From assembly GCA_965221765.1 (NCBI GenBank), contig OZ244911.1, positions 434,001 to 498,000 of the forward strand: DNA of 64,000 nt, written 5' to 3'. Positions 29,640 through 39,574 of this stretch are shown here, in pieces. This DNA is from Bin25 sp965221765 (lineage in GTDB: Bacteria; Bacteroidota; Bacteroidia; Flavobacteriales; Flavobacteriaceae). The position numbers were made by a program, and so were the translations under genes. The first letter of the stretch is position 1. Every line of letters starts with the position of its first letter. A model generated the notes under the pieces. The model was given only the letters and a program-made list of their open reading frames with translations. It was not told the DNA's origin and searched no databases.

Positions 29640-30600
29640 AATTAAAATAAAATCATGATTTTACGCTACTAAATCTCGATATAAAAGCCGTTTATTGGCC
29701 ATGTTTGAAGCCAAATAAGCCATTTTGTCAATCGAAAGCAAATCCTTGATGTTATGCCTTGTGGTGAATTCTTGAACATAACGATTGAGATGTTTTCGAC
29801 TCATCCAATGGTGAGTCCCATGATAACCTCGTTTGAATAAAGCCCAATGGCTTTCGATACTATTGGTATGCACATCCTCTCGGACATATTCATAGTGACG
29901 ATGATTGACGGTTTGATGATCTCTTGGAAGTCCCCCCAATAACATCGAGCTTCATCCGTGTAAATCAAACGATCTTCCGTGGTATTTTCCGTAATAAAGG
30001 CATGCCGTGTTTGACGATTGGTGTTTTCGACAGAACAAGCGATGATTTTGTTGGTTTCTCGGCATTTCATACCAATGATGGGCGTTTTTCCAACAGCTCA
30101 TCGCCCCAATGAACTGAATTCCTTTCGTTTGCCACCCATATAGGTTTCATCGACTTCCACCGTTCCTTTTAGCTTTTGTTTTTTGATGTCAAAAGCCCAT
30201 CGGATGCGTTGCAACAAAAACCATGCGGATTTTTGGGTCATCCCACACGCTTTGGCTAATCGAACCCATGAAATGCCTTTGGTGTTGTTGGTGACGAGAT
30301 AAATAGCGACTGCCCAAATTTGATAACTCCATTGAGAACCTTCCATGACCGAACCTGTTTTTATCGAAAACTTGGTTTTATGGGGACAATCACGACAACG
30401 ATAGTCCATGGTAGCATGTTTTGTGCCACATTGAATGTTGCAAGATTGACATTTGGGACATCGGATTTGGTTATTCCAAAGTTTCTCTATCAACCATTGT
30501 TTCGCTTTTTCTTCCGTGCCAAACAATGTTAAGACGTTCATCAAATGCATACCAATAACTATTTAATTAGCAACAAGTTACGAAAAATAAAGGAGATAGA
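29640..30600 (-). mobile_element. IS1595-family element remnant
   Basis: Encodes a broken IS1595 transposase. Its start-side sequence (AAATAGTTATTGGTATGCAT on the minus strand near 30550) recurs at 58550, and internal parts recur at 58571-58760. Exact ends were not found. Confidence 0.65.
29661..30550 (-). pseudogene. IS1595-family (ISXO2-like) transposase pseudogene
   Basis: Three frames in order. First a zinc-ribbon start (CPKCQSCNIQCGTKHATMDY, RCRDCPHKTKFSIKTGSVME) and GTVEVDETYMGGKRKEF with the catalytic Asp/Glu motif. Then KCRETNKIIACSVE and DRLIYTDEARCY (second Asp). Then YVREDVHTNSIESHWALFKR and YHGTHHWMSRKHLNRYVQEF (the H-N-SHW-R-YHG signature). Frame breaks occur near 30107 and 29940. 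Only two single lesions separate it from full length, so decay is recent. Confidence 0.85.
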
Positions 30601-30632
30601 AATCTTAAAATTCAACTATTTTTAAGTGGGTT

Positions 30633-30656
30633 TTGCCACTTTGGTATATAATTCCC
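30633..30656 (+). repeat. 24-bp inverted repeat, right copy
   Basis: Perfect inverted copy of the end of the R-M-S gene (26572-26595), about 4.06 kb away, on the other side of the IS1595 remnant. No specificity-like coding lies upstream of it. Confidence 0.85.
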
Positions 30657-30662
30657 TAATTA

Positions 30663-30722
30663 ATGCATTTAAAAACTGTTTTTGCCCCCCCCAATTAAAA
30701 AAAGTGTTACTAAATTAGAAAA
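30663..30722 (+). pseudogene. Short ORF start with a C8 tract
   Basis: ATG at 30663 reads MHLKTVFAPP, then stops after the C8 run (30685-30692). With seven or ten C it would run on as IKKSVTKLEKDL before TAG. It resembles the R-M-S start in layout (short N-terminus, then prolines from a C tract), not in sequence. Probably a cut gene. Confidence 0.35.
30685..30692. repeat. C8 homopolymer
   Basis: Eight C in an AT-rich stretch, inside the short ORF start at 30663. Confidence 0.85.
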
Positions 30723-30922
30723 AGATTTGTAGGGATGGAAAAATATTTTTTGATCTCACTAGATATATTTCTATAATTCTTTTAGGTACTGCCTTAGAAA
30801 ATATTTTATACGTTAAGCTGTGTGTAGGTATCTTTCGAGGATATTTATCTATCATACATAAAGGAAATGATCTTGATGTAAAGTCGATTGGTAAAAAACC
30901 AAATGAAAATCAAATGAATTAA
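30716..30922 (+). pseudogene. C-terminal remnant of an unrecognised protein
   Basis: An open stretch after TAG at 30713-30715 reads DLTRYISIILLGTALENILY, then KLCVGIFRGYLSIIHKGNDL, ending KPNENQMN-stop at 30922. It looks like real protein: a hydrophobic helix, then a basic tail. It has no start codon of its own, and the part before it is IS or repeat debris. I cannot name the family. Confidence 0.4.
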
Positions 30923-31063
30923 AAACTTAGTGATTATCAAGGTTTAAAATCTTGAGGTTATTGGAAAAACCGTCATATTTTATTAAGATTCCTATAATAT
31001 TATAAATATTCCAATAGTTTAAATTGACTAATTTGGACATTTATACAAATACTAACATTCATA

Positions 31064-33238
31064 ATGAACACCATTAAGTTGATTTTGAGCAACATGTTAC
31101 TGGGAGTATTCTCAATCACAATTATTGCTCAAGAAAAAACACTCACAATTGAACAAATTTGGAGCGGAGAATTTCAAGCCCAACGATTACAAGATATTAA
31201 ATCAATGAACAATTCCAAGCAATATACCGTTATTGAATTGGATTATAAAAGTGGGTATTCAGCAGTTAAAAAACTTGATTATTTAGATAGTGATTTTCAA
31301 GAAATAGTGGTTGAATCAGATGCTGATAAAGGAATCCCATTTTTTACGAGTTATATATTTTCAGAAGATGAATCTAAAATTTTATTGGCCTCACAGGTAG
31401 AATCCATATACCGACGCTCAACAATGGCCATCTATTATCTATTTGATATAGAAAATCAATCTATTGCCAAAATTTCAGATCGTAAAATTCAATCGCCATT
31501 ACTTTCGCCCGATGGAACCAAGATCGCTTATGTCTATCAACGAAATCTGTTGGTTAAGGATTTAACTTTAGACCAAGTTATTCTCATTACCAATGATGGG
31601 GATCATCAAACCATTAATGGTTTGACCGATTGGGTTTATGAAGAAGAATTTGGGTTTGTGAGAGCTTTTGATTGGAGTTTTGATGGCCAATACATTTCAT
31701 TTCTAAAGTTTGACGAATCTAATGTTCCTGAATATTCAATGGACTTTTATAATGGAAATCTCTATCCCATACAATATGAATTTCGGTATCCCAAAGCTGG
31801 TGAAGAAAATTCAATAGTCACGGTTCATTTGTATGATGTAAAAACTCAACAAATACAAGAGATTGATATTAATGATTCTGAATTAGAATACATAGCCAGA
31901 ATGAGATTTGATCTGTGGAATAATATCATTTATCTTCAAACGCTCAATCGTCATCAAAATCATTTGAAGCTTTGGACCTATCACATTGATAATAACGCTT
32001 TAAATCTATTGCATCAAGAAAAAGATAAAGCGTATGTTTCGGTACAAGATCAAATAGAAATTTTAGAAGATGGAAGCTTTCTTTGGATGAGCGAAAAAGA
32101 TGGGTATAATCATATATACTATTATGATCAACAAGGGAAGTTAATTAGGCAAGTTACAAATGGAAATTGGGAGGTTACAGATTTGTTGAAGTTCAATAAA
32201 AAAGAAAATGAAATCTATTATCAGTCGGTTGAAGGATCTTCAGTAGGAAGGGCCATCTATGCCATCGGTTTAAATGGAAAATCCAAACGATTATTGTCCC
32301 CACAAAAAGGATTCAATGGAGCTAACTTTAATGCCGATGGTAACTTCTTTATTCATTCGTATTCTGATAGTCAAACCCCACCTATTTATAATCTAGTGCG
32401 TTCAAAGGATGGCGAAATTTTACGAGAACTACTCAATAACAAACCCTTGATTGAAAAGCTTAAGGAGTATAATCTTTCTAAAAAAGAATTTAATACCATT
32501 AGTATCAATGGCCACCAATTAAATAGTTATATGATTAAACCAACTCGCTTTGATCCCAATAAGAAATATCCAGTTCTCGTATACCAGTATTCTGGACCTG
32601 GTTCCCAACAAGTGAGTGATCGATGGATAAGTTCCAATGATTTATGGCATTTGTTATTAGCTAAAAAAGGCTATATCATTGCTTGTATTGACCCGAGAGG
32701 GACAGGTTATAAAGGACGAGATTTTAAAAAAATGACCTATTTGAATTTAGTAAAATATGAAACGGAAGATCAAATTGCTTTTGGTCGATTTCTATCAAAA
32801 TTATCATTCGTTGATTCAGATAAAATCGGGATTTGGGGATGGAGTTTTGGGGGACATGTCTCAAGTCAATCCATATTACTAGGTCATGATGTATTTAGTT
32901 TAGCAATTGCTGTTGCTCCAGTGACTAACTGGCGTTTTTATGATACGATTTATACCGAACGGTTTATGCGAACACCTCAAGAAAACCCCGATGGTTACGA
33001 TCAAAATGCGCCGCTTAATCATGTTGAAAAACTAAAAGGAGATTACCTGATCATTCACGGTTCAGGAGATGATAATGTTCATCTTCAAAACACCATGGAA
33101 ATGGCTAGTAAACTGATTCAAGCCAATAAACCCTTTGATATGATGATTTATCCTGATAAAAATCATGGTATTTATGGTGGTAATACAAGAAATCATGTAT
33201 TTAATAAAATGACCCAATTTATCTCTGAAAATTTATAA
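31064..33238 (+). CDS. Dipeptidyl peptidase IV-type prolyl peptidase (S9B)
   Basis: 724 aa with a signal peptide (LILSNMLLGVFSITIIAQ). The N-terminal beta-propeller (DPPIV_N; SPDGTKIAYVYQRNLLV, GLTDWVYEEEFG) is followed by an alpha/beta-hydrolase with GWSFGGH (nucleophile Ser at about 593), the Asp in GSGDDNVH (~667) and the His in KNHGIYGG (~699). It removes N-terminal Xaa-Pro dipeptides from peptides in the periplasm. It lies four bases before a peptide transporter, so the pair makes sense as peptide degradation plus uptake. Confidence 0.92.
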   Translation: MNTIKLILSNMLLGVFSITIIAQEKTLTIEQIWSGEFQAQRLQDIKSMNNSKQYTVIELDYKSGYSAVKKLDYLDSDFQEIVVESDADKGIPFFTSYIFSEDESKILLASQVESIYRRSTMAIYYLFDIENQSIAKISDRKIQSPLLSPDGTKIAYVYQRNLLVKDLTLDQVILITNDGDHQTINGLTDWVYEEEFGFVRAFDWSFDGQYISFLKFDESNVPEYSMDFYNGNLYPIQYEFRYPKAGEENSIVTVHLYDVKTQQIQEIDINDSELEYIARMRFDLWNNIIYLQTLNRHQNHLKLWTYHIDNNALNLLHQEKDKAYVSVQDQIEILEDGSFLWMSEKDGYNHIYYYDQQGKLIRQVTNGNWEVTDLLKFNKKENEIYYQSVEGSSVGRAIYAIGLNGKSKRLLSPQKGFNGANFNADGNFFIHSYSDSQTPPIYNLVRSKDGEILRELLNNKPLIEKLKEYNLSKKEFNTISINGHQLNSYMIKPTRFDPNKKYPVLVYQYSGPGSQQVSDRWISSNDLWHLLLAKKGYIIACIDPRGTGYKGRDFKKMTYLNLVKYETEDQIAFGRFLSKLSFVDSDKIGIWGWSFGGHVSSQSILLGHDVFSLAIAVAPVTNWRFYDTIYTERFMRTPQENPDGYDQNAPLNHVEKLKGDYLIIHGSGDDNVHLQNTMEMASKLIQANKPFDMMIYPDKNHGIYGGNTRNHVFNKMTQFISENL

Positions 33239-33242
33239 TCAC

Positions 33243-34574
33243 ATGTTAGATCAACAGCAAAAAACAGTTTTTGGCCACCCACCAGGATTAATGGTTTTAT
33301 TTTTTACCGAATTGTGGGAGCGTTTTTCTTATTATGGTATGCGTGCCCTTTTCACCCTTTTTTTAGTTGCTGAGACTACTGTTGAAAATCCAGGTTTTGG
33401 ATGGACCAATGCCCAAGCTATTGAACTCTATGGTTGGTATACGATGTTGGTTTATTTGTCTTCTGTCCTTGGTGGAATCATTGCAGATCGATTATTAGGA
33501 CAAAGAAAAACAGTTTTTTTAGGGGGCGTCTTTTTATGTTTGGGTCATGGAATATTGGCATTAGAAGGAGTAAATAGTTTTTATGTAGGATGTGCTTTTA
33601 TCATTTTAGGGGTTGGTTGTTTAAAACCCAATATCTCTTCTATGGTTGGTGGATTATATCGCCAAGGTGATCGGAGACGTGATTTAGGATTTTATATTTT
33701 CTATATGGGTATTAATATAGGGGGATTTACCGCCCCTATTTTATGCGGATGGGTTGGAGAAACGTTTAATTGGCATTATGGATTTGGATTGGCAGCCATC
33801 GGAATGATCATTGGTCAGATTGTTTATATGTACGGCCAAAAATACTTGCATGGTGTCGGTGATTATGTAGGTAAGAAAAACCATCCTGATCACCAAGCTC
33901 TTAAACGAAAGTTAACGTCCATTGAAAAAGATCGGGTTAAAGTTTTGTTGATTTCTTTTTTATTAATCATCTTTTTTTGGGGCGCTTTTGAACAAGCTGG
34001 CGGATTAATGAATCTCTATGCTAGCCAAAAAACCGATCGAGTGCTTATGGGATGGGAAGTTCCTGCCTCATGGTTTCAGTCATTAAACTCATTTTTCATT
34101 ATTACCCTTGCGGTTTTAATAGGAGGATTTTGGATGAAGTGGAAAGCCAAAGGACGCGAAGCTTCCTCTCTTTTTAAGATGGCCATTGGATTATTAATTA
34201 TGAGTTGGGGATTTTTATTCATGCGTTTTGCCGCTTCGGATTATCAAATTGCTGGTTCTTCACCGATGTATTGGTTGGTATTGGCTTACTTATTTCATAC
34301 GATTGGTGAATTATGTGCCTCTCCAGTATCTCTTTCGTTTATTACAAAATTGGCCCCCATCAAATATGCTTCGATTATCATGGGTTTGTATTGGGCCGCT
34401 ACAGGACTGGGTAATAAATTAGCTGCTTTTTTAGGAAAATATGCCCAGACAGCAGGCGAGAAAGAAATTTTCACTGGTATTTTCATCACTTGTTCAATAG
34501 TGGCGATTCTCGTAATTTTACTTCTTAAAAAACTCAAAAAACTCACACACGGTGCTGAAGATAAAGAAATCTAA
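33243..34574 (+). CDS. POT-family proton-dependent oligopeptide transporter
   Basis: 443 aa, about 12 membrane helices. PTR2 signatures: ELWERFSYYGMRALFTLFL near the start (the ExxER-YYG motif) and FYIFYMGINIGGFTAPI (FYxxINxG) at about residues 153-169. Imports di- and tripeptides with protons across the inner membrane. Slightly short for the family (often 480-500 aa) but with no missing core motif. It overlaps the next gene by 23 bases. Confidence 0.92.
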   Translation: MLDQQQKTVFGHPPGLMVLFFTELWERFSYYGMRALFTLFLVAETTVENPGFGWTNAQAIELYGWYTMLVYLSSVLGGIIADRLLGQRKTVFLGGVFLCLGHGILALEGVNSFYVGCAFIILGVGCLKPNISSMVGGLYRQGDRRRDLGFYIFYMGINIGGFTAPILCGWVGETFNWHYGFGLAAIGMIIGQIVYMYGQKYLHGVGDYVGKKNHPDHQALKRKLTSIEKDRVKVLLISFLLIIFFWGAFEQAGGLMNLYASQKTDRVLMGWEVPASWFQSLNSFFIITLAVLIGGFWMKWKAKGREASSLFKMAIGLLIMSWGFLFMRFAASDYQIAGSSPMYWLVLAYLFHTIGELCASPVSLSFITKLAPIKYASIIMGLYWAATGLGNKLAAFLGKYAQTAGEKEIFTGIFITCSIVAILVILLLKKLKKLTHGAEDKEI

Positions 34575-35133
34575 ATATCTGTATTTTAGAGACTTCACAG
34601 TTTTTATTTTACTATCCTTTCCGCTGACACTTTTAGGACAACAAGTTCAGTGGTTGAGTATAGAACAGGCTTTAGAACTTCAAAAAAAAGAACCAAAAAA
34701 GATTTTTATGGATATCTATACTGATTGGTGTGGTCCATGCAAAATGATGGATATATTAACCTATAGTAATAAGGATGTCATCGAGTATGTCAATAAAAAT
34801 TTTTATCCAGTAAAATTCAATGGCGAGGGCAATGAAGAATTTGAGCATTTAGGCATCCGTTATTCCAATCCCCAATATGTTGCAACAAAGCGGAAGAATA
34901 AAATGCATGAGTTTGCTCAATTTTTGGGTGTCCAAGGCTATCCAGTTGTAATTTTTTTTAATGAAAAAAATGAACCGATTTTACCAGTGATGGGAGTATT
35001 GGATCCTGCTCAATTGGAATTATACTTGAAATTCGTCAATTCAAATGATTATTTATCGGTTACCAATGAACAACAAATGAACCAATATGTTGAAAATTTT
35101 CAATACGAATTTGAAACCTTTAATCGTTTGTAG
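34552..35133 (+). CDS. Thioredoxin-fold periplasmic protein
   Basis: 193 aa with a short N-terminal hydrophobic signal (FTVFILLSFPLTLLGQQ) and a thioredoxin-like active site TDWCGPCKMMD at about residues 60-70, then GYPVVIFF (cis-Pro region). The WCGPC pair fits a disulfide reductase or isomerase in the periplasm (Thioredoxin_7-like). The start inside the transporter gene gives translational coupling. Confidence 0.87.
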   Translation: MLKIKKSKYLYFRDFTVFILLSFPLTLLGQQVQWLSIEQALELQKKEPKKIFMDIYTDWCGPCKMMDILTYSNKDVIEYVNKNFYPVKFNGEGNEEFEHLGIRYSNPQYVATKRKNKMHEFAQFLGVQGYPVVIFFNEKNEPILPVMGVLDPAQLELYLKFVNSNDYLSVTNEQQMNQYVENFQYEFETFNRL

Positions 35134-36241
35134 TATTTAAATCACCATAAATGAAATGAGCTACATTTTTACTTGCTCCGGCGTTTCCCATTTTCTGTTG
35201 AAGTAATCCATACCCCTGGTTAAAATAAGTTTTCTTTTCATCAGTCATCAATAATTGTAAATGGTGATTGACTAATTTGGCAACGCATTTTGTTTGAATT
35301 AACTCGGTTAAAAAGGGTTTCTCTAGAATAAGATTCACCAATGAAATATATTTTAGTTTTACTAAAAACCGGGCCATGATAAAACTCATCCAACTGGTCT
35401 TGTAGCAAACCACTTGAGGAACTTTAAAAAGAGCTGTTTCTAAAGTTGCTGTTCCACTAGTAACCAAGGCAGCCTTAGCGATACTAAGGAGATCATAGGT
35501 AGCATCATCGACGATAATTACTTTAGAATTGCGACACATTCTCTGGTAAACCCCTAGTGGGATTGAAGATACTTTAGCAATCAAAAAAGTCCACTGAGGA
35601 TTTTGTTTAATAACCCGAAGATAGATCGGTAATATTCGTTTGACTTCTTGTTTTCTGCTTCCAGGTAAAAGAGCAATGATAGGTTTAGATTGGGGGATTT
35701 GATATTGTTTAAAAATTTCATTGGATTTTTGGTGTCTAGGAATATAATCCATCAATGGATGGCCAACATATTCCACATCAAAGTCATGATGGGTTTGATA
35801 AAATGATTGTTCAAATGGTAATATCACAAAGAGTTTATCGACATATCGTTTGAGTTTTTTGACTCGATTTTCTTTCCAGGCCCAAACCTGTGGACCGATA
35901 TAATAATAGACTGAAAAATTGTGCCCCTTAGCCCATTTGGCCATGGGTAGATTAAATCCAGGATAGTCCACTAGTATGATCGCATGGGGATTAAATGATA
36001 ATATGTCAAGCTTGCAAAAGCTAAAGTTTTTTAGAATCAATCTAATATTGATTAAGACTTCTAAAAACCCCATAAAAGCCAGATCTTTAATGTCTTTGAC
36101 AATAAAAGCATTGGAATTTCGAAGATGTTGTCCACCCCATGCTCGAATTTGGGCACCCGAGTCTAGTTTTTTCAGATGGTTCACCAAATGAGCTCCATGT
36201 AAATCCCCGGATTGTTCTCCAGTAATGATGTAATAACGCAT
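35120..36241 (-). CDS. lpxB: Lipid-A-disaccharide synthase
   Basis: Condenses UDP-2,3-diacylglucosamine with lipid X to make the lipid A disaccharide at the inner membrane. About 373 aa from ATG 36241 (MRYYIITGEQSGDLHGAHLV, the LpxB start with GE-SGD); an in-frame upstream start at 36274 would add 11 residues and overlap the next gene. Other GT19 motifs: LVDYPGFN, YYIGPQVWAWK, VGHPLMD, LLPGSRKQEV and SGTATLE near 270. Together with the LptC gene, it shows that this organism makes LPS. Convergent with the thioredoxin gene (14-base overlap). Confidence 0.95.
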   Translation of the reverse strand: MRYYIITGEQSGDLHGAHLVNHLKKLDSGAQIRAWGGQHLRNSNAFIVKDIKDLAFMGFLEVLINIRLILKNFSFCKLDILSFNPHAIILVDYPGFNLPMAKWAKGHNFSVYYYIGPQVWAWKENRVKKLKRYVDKLFVILPFEQSFYQTHHDFDVEYVGHPLMDYIPRHQKSNEIFKQYQIPQSKPIIALLPGSRKQEVKRILPIYLRVIKQNPQWTFLIAKVSSIPLGVYQRMCRNSKVIIVDDATYDLLSIAKAALVTSGTATLETALFKVPQVVCYKTSWMSFIMARFLVKLKYISLVNLILEKPFLTELIQTKCVAKLVNHHLQLLMTDEKKTYFNQGYGLLQQKMGNAGASKNVAHFIYGDLNTTND

Positions 36242-36251
36242 TAATAATGAA

Positions 36252-36533
36252 TTAAGAAAAAAATTGAAAGACAAATAACAAAAAACAAGCGACGACTATT
36301 CCACCTGCAAAATGCAATTTGTTTTTAGAGAGTGCCAATAAGAAAATGGGAATATTTATGAGTGATGCAAGGGCAATGAGTCCTCCTAGTTTTCGATATT
36401 GGTATAATTGAATGATGATTTGATCTAATTCGACTTGACTTCGTATACTGACAATCATCATCACTAATACACTAGTCCATAGCAATCCAGAGAGAATTCC
36501 AATAAGGAAAAGTTTGTTTTTTATGAATTCCAT
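36252..36533 (-). CDS. Small membrane protein upstream of lpxB
   Basis: 93 aa with three hydrophobic helices (LFLIGILSGLLWTSVLVMMI, LGGLIALASLINIPIFLLAL, GGIVVACFLLFVFQFF). Ends 10 bases before the lpxB ATG on the same strand, so co-transcribed with it. Family not recognised; similar small proteins occur between surE and lpxB in flavobacteria. Confidence 0.7.
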   Translation of the reverse strand: MEFIKNKLFLIGILSGLLWTSVLVMMIVSIRSQVELDQIIIQLYQYRKLGGLIALASLINIPIFLLALSKNKLHFAGGIVVACFLLFVFQFFS

Positions 36534-36572
36534 GCTTTTAATTCATTAATACCATCATGCGCTGTTAAATTA

Positions 36573-37262
36573 TTATGAATCGGAGATAATTAAAACAAAA
36601 GTATTTTCTAATCCCCAAAGAGTAGTGTCTTTCTCACGATCAAGATGGATAAAATTTCCGGTAAGCCAATAATACTTTTGACCTTGTGGGTTCTTACGTT
36701 GATTAAAGATTTCTTTCCATGAAGTATCAGCTCGTCGACATATCTTTATTTCTTTCATTGGGTTTGGTTTTAATTAGGAAGTATTCACATTGAGAACCAC
36801 ACTGGAAGGCATTTTTTTCAACGAATAGTTCTGAAGTATAAATCACTGCCGATATAGGCCATTTAAAATGAGTATTCCATAAAGAATCATGTGAAAATAT
36901 AGTGGATGATTCCTTGGATACTAGCTTTGATAGGAGCCGACATGGTTTCAGAATAGATGATAGCCGTTGATGCGTTTTGTCCATGATAGATTCTAGAAAC
37001 ACACCAATCAAGTTTTTTAGAAAGTCATTTATTAATGGCAGTGATAACACAATTGATAAGAGTTCTAGAACAATTATATTTAATTTGAGGACATCATTAA
37101 CCATGCGTCTATCAACATGTAAGGGGATATTGATGGTCATGTAGGTCCTATTCCCAATTGAGAATTTTTAAGATCCACAGCCCATACTTGACCAATCTGA
37201 TGCGTGAAATCGATTAAAACGCAGATATCTTTTGTATGAATACCTTACATCATTGGTCACGA
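36573..37262 (-). pseudogene. surE: surE pseudogene (5'/3'-nucleotidase) in place
   Basis: Read over three frames the whole gene is traceable: MFVTND near 37260, GIHTKDICVLIDFTHQIGQV and AVDLKNSQLGIGP (37140-37230), TINIPLHVDRRMVNDVL (37090-37140), NCVITAINK and DWCVSRIYHGQNAST then IIYSETMSAPIKASIQGI (36920-37020; family SGINHGxN and YSGTMSAA), and finally DTSWKEIFNQRKNPQGQKYY then WLTGNF (36630-36740). Indels and substituted motif residues (SRIYHG, SETMSA) show loss of function. Its position beside lpxB and opposite the S41 peptidase is the usual one, so the gene has died where it stood. Confidence 0.8.
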
Positions 37263-37432
37263 ACATCGAGTCAACTGTGTTTCGAAAGCAAAGGTATTGG
37301 TTTATCTATTGCTAAATATTCTCATGGTATTCAAAAATTTTAATATCCTATCGATATGCAAAGAATAAATCATGCATTAATAATTTTTCTATCGTCAGTA
37401 ATAATGATAACTTTGTTGCTCAAAAATTAGTA

Positions 37433-39574
37433 ATGAATTCATTTAAATGGCTATTTACGCTAGTATTGATTGGCAGTTTGCTGTTAGGATTAGGGACTGA
37501 AAGAAAAAATTCAGACAGAGAAGAACTCTTAATCGAAATTGTTACTAGTGTATTGGATAAATGGCATTACTCATCGGATGATATTGAATTCGATGATGCT
37601 TTTTCAGAAAAATTATTTGATGAATTTCTCAAAGAAATTGATGGAAATAAGCAGTGGTTATTAAAAAGTGATCTTAGAAATTTAAATCGATACAAATACC
37701 AATTGGATGATGAACTCAATCAATTGAACATTGAGTTTTTTGATGAAGCGTATCAAACTCTCATGGAAAGAATTGCATTGGTTGAAGGATTCTATGAAGA
37801 ACTACTTGAAAAACCTTTTGATTTTTCTAAAGATGAATCGTTTGACTTGAATGCAGATAATATTGATTATGCTAGTTCCATTGAGGAACTAAAAAATAAT
37901 TGGCGCAAGCGTGCCAAATTTTACACATTAAATCGCTTTGTGGATAAAAAAGAACAAGAAAAACAGAACAAAGAAAAAGATGAGACCTATCAAATTAAAT
38001 CCGATGAGACACTAGAAGAAGAATCACGAAAAACCACCAAAGAAAATCTCGATATTTTATTTAGTAATTTCAAAGATTTAAAGAGAAAAAATTGGTTTAC
38101 CCTCTATATTAATACACTAGCTAGTCAATTTGATCCGCATACGAACTATTTTGCTCCTGCAGAAAAAGAACGTTTTGATATGGGCATATCAGGCAAGTAC
38201 GAAGGCATTGGTGCTCGACTCCAAAAAAGAGATCAAGAGGTCCAGGTTATCGAAGTGATTCTAGGGGGTCCTATTTGGAAAGATAATTTATTAGAAGTGG
38301 GCGATGTGATTTTGCAAGTATCTCAAAAAGGAGAGGAACCGATCAATATTTCAGGCATGATACTCGATGATGCGGTTAAATTAATAAAAGGACCTAAAGG
38401 AACCCAAGTCATTTTAACTGTTCGACGAGTGGATGGAACCATTGAAAAAGTCCTTGTGATTCGAGATCAGGTAGAACTAGAACAGACGTATGCTAAATCT
38501 CTTGTAATCGAAAGTGGTGGAAAAAATTATGGATTGATTGAACTACCTAAATTCTATGTTGATTTTAGTGATTCAAAACAGCGCGATGCAGCAAAAGATG
38601 TCGCTATAGAAATCAAACAACTTAAAAAACAAAATGTACAAGGGATTGTTTTGGATTTAAGAAATAATGGAGGTGGAGCTCTTCGAACAGCCGTTGAAAT
38701 GACTGGGTTTTTTATTGAAAAAGGCCCTGTTGTTCAAGTCAAAAGTACTGGAGGAAAAAAAGAAGTTCTAGAAGATACGGATCCATCTATTTTATGGAAT
38801 GGCCCTTTGGTATTGCTAGTCAATGAATTTTCTGCCTCGGCCTCAGAAATAGTTGCTGGAGCCTTACAAGATTATAAAAGAGCCATCATCATTGGGAGTT
38901 CACAGACTTTTGGAAAAGGAACCGTTCAAAATTTAGTTGACTTGGATCGGATGTTACGCAATCAATCTTCATCCGATCCTCTAGGAGCTTTAAAGTTAAC
39001 AACCGATATGTATTATAGAGTCAATGGAAAATCGACTCAATTAGAAGGTGTAAAAAGTGATATTACCTATATCGATCGCTATGCTTACCTTGAGATGGGT
39101 GAAAAAGATCAAGAAAATCCAATAGCATGGAATTCTATTAATCCAGTGGATTTTAAACCTTTTTCTTATTTAAAAAATTATGAGTATGCCATTGAAAGAA
39201 GTCATCAACGATTAAAAGAAAATCCGTATGTTCACTTGATTGAACAACAAGCTCAATGGATCAAGTCCCAGCAAGAAGATGATGTGGTTTCGCTGAATTT
39301 TGAAGAATATAGTAAGGAAAAGAGTGAAAATCGAGAAACCGCAAAGAAATTTGAAAGGATAGAAGAATTCCGTTCTGATAACACATTTACTTGGTTTCCA
39401 GAATTTAATTTGAATTCATCTACCCACAATGCCCAAGAATTCAAAGAGAGAAGAGATAATTGGGTAAAAAGGATTGAATCGGATATTTATATTGATGAAG
39501 CTATTGAAGTTCTCAAGGATTTAAATACTCCAAGCCCGGTCATACCTATTGTTGCTCAAAATCAAGGACAGTAG
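37433..39574 (+). CDS. Tail-specific (C-terminal processing) S41 protease
   Basis: 713 aa with an N-terminal signal (WLFTLVLIGSLLLGLGT). A long helical N-domain is followed by a PDZ domain at about 240-330 (GKYEGIGARLQKRD, GGPIWKDNLLEVGDVIL) and the S41 catalytic domain with the Ser/Lys pair in NEFSASASEI (~467) and FGKGTVQ (~496), then the DUF3340-like C-terminus (PVDFKPFSYL). Degrades or trims periplasmic proteins by their C-termini. This size is typical of Prc/Tsp rather than the shorter CtpA at 51185. Confidence 0.92.
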   Translation: MNSFKWLFTLVLIGSLLLGLGTERKNSDREELLIEIVTSVLDKWHYSSDDIEFDDAFSEKLFDEFLKEIDGNKQWLLKSDLRNLNRYKYQLDDELNQLNIEFFDEAYQTLMERIALVEGFYEELLEKPFDFSKDESFDLNADNIDYASSIEELKNNWRKRAKFYTLNRFVDKKEQEKQNKEKDETYQIKSDETLEEESRKTTKENLDILFSNFKDLKRKNWFTLYINTLASQFDPHTNYFAPAEKERFDMGISGKYEGIGARLQKRDQEVQVIEVILGGPIWKDNLLEVGDVILQVSQKGEEPINISGMILDDAVKLIKGPKGTQVILTVRRVDGTIEKVLVIRDQVELEQTYAKSLVIESGGKNYGLIELPKFYVDFSDSKQRDAAKDVAIEIKQLKKQNVQGIVLDLRNNGGGALRTAVEMTGFFIEKGPVVQVKSTGGKKEVLEDTDPSILWNGPLVLLVNEFSASASEIVAGALQDYKRAIIIGSSQTFGKGTVQNLVDLDRMLRNQSSSDPLGALKLTTDMYYRVNGKSTQLEGVKSDITYIDRYAYLEMGEKDQENPIAWNSINPVDFKPFSYLKNYEYAIERSHQRLKENPYVHLIEQQAQWIKSQQEDDVVSLNFEEYSKEKSENRETAKKFERIEEFRSDNTFTWFPEFNLNSSTHNAQEFKERRDNWVKRIESDIYIDEAIEVLKDLNTPSPVIPIVAQNQGQ

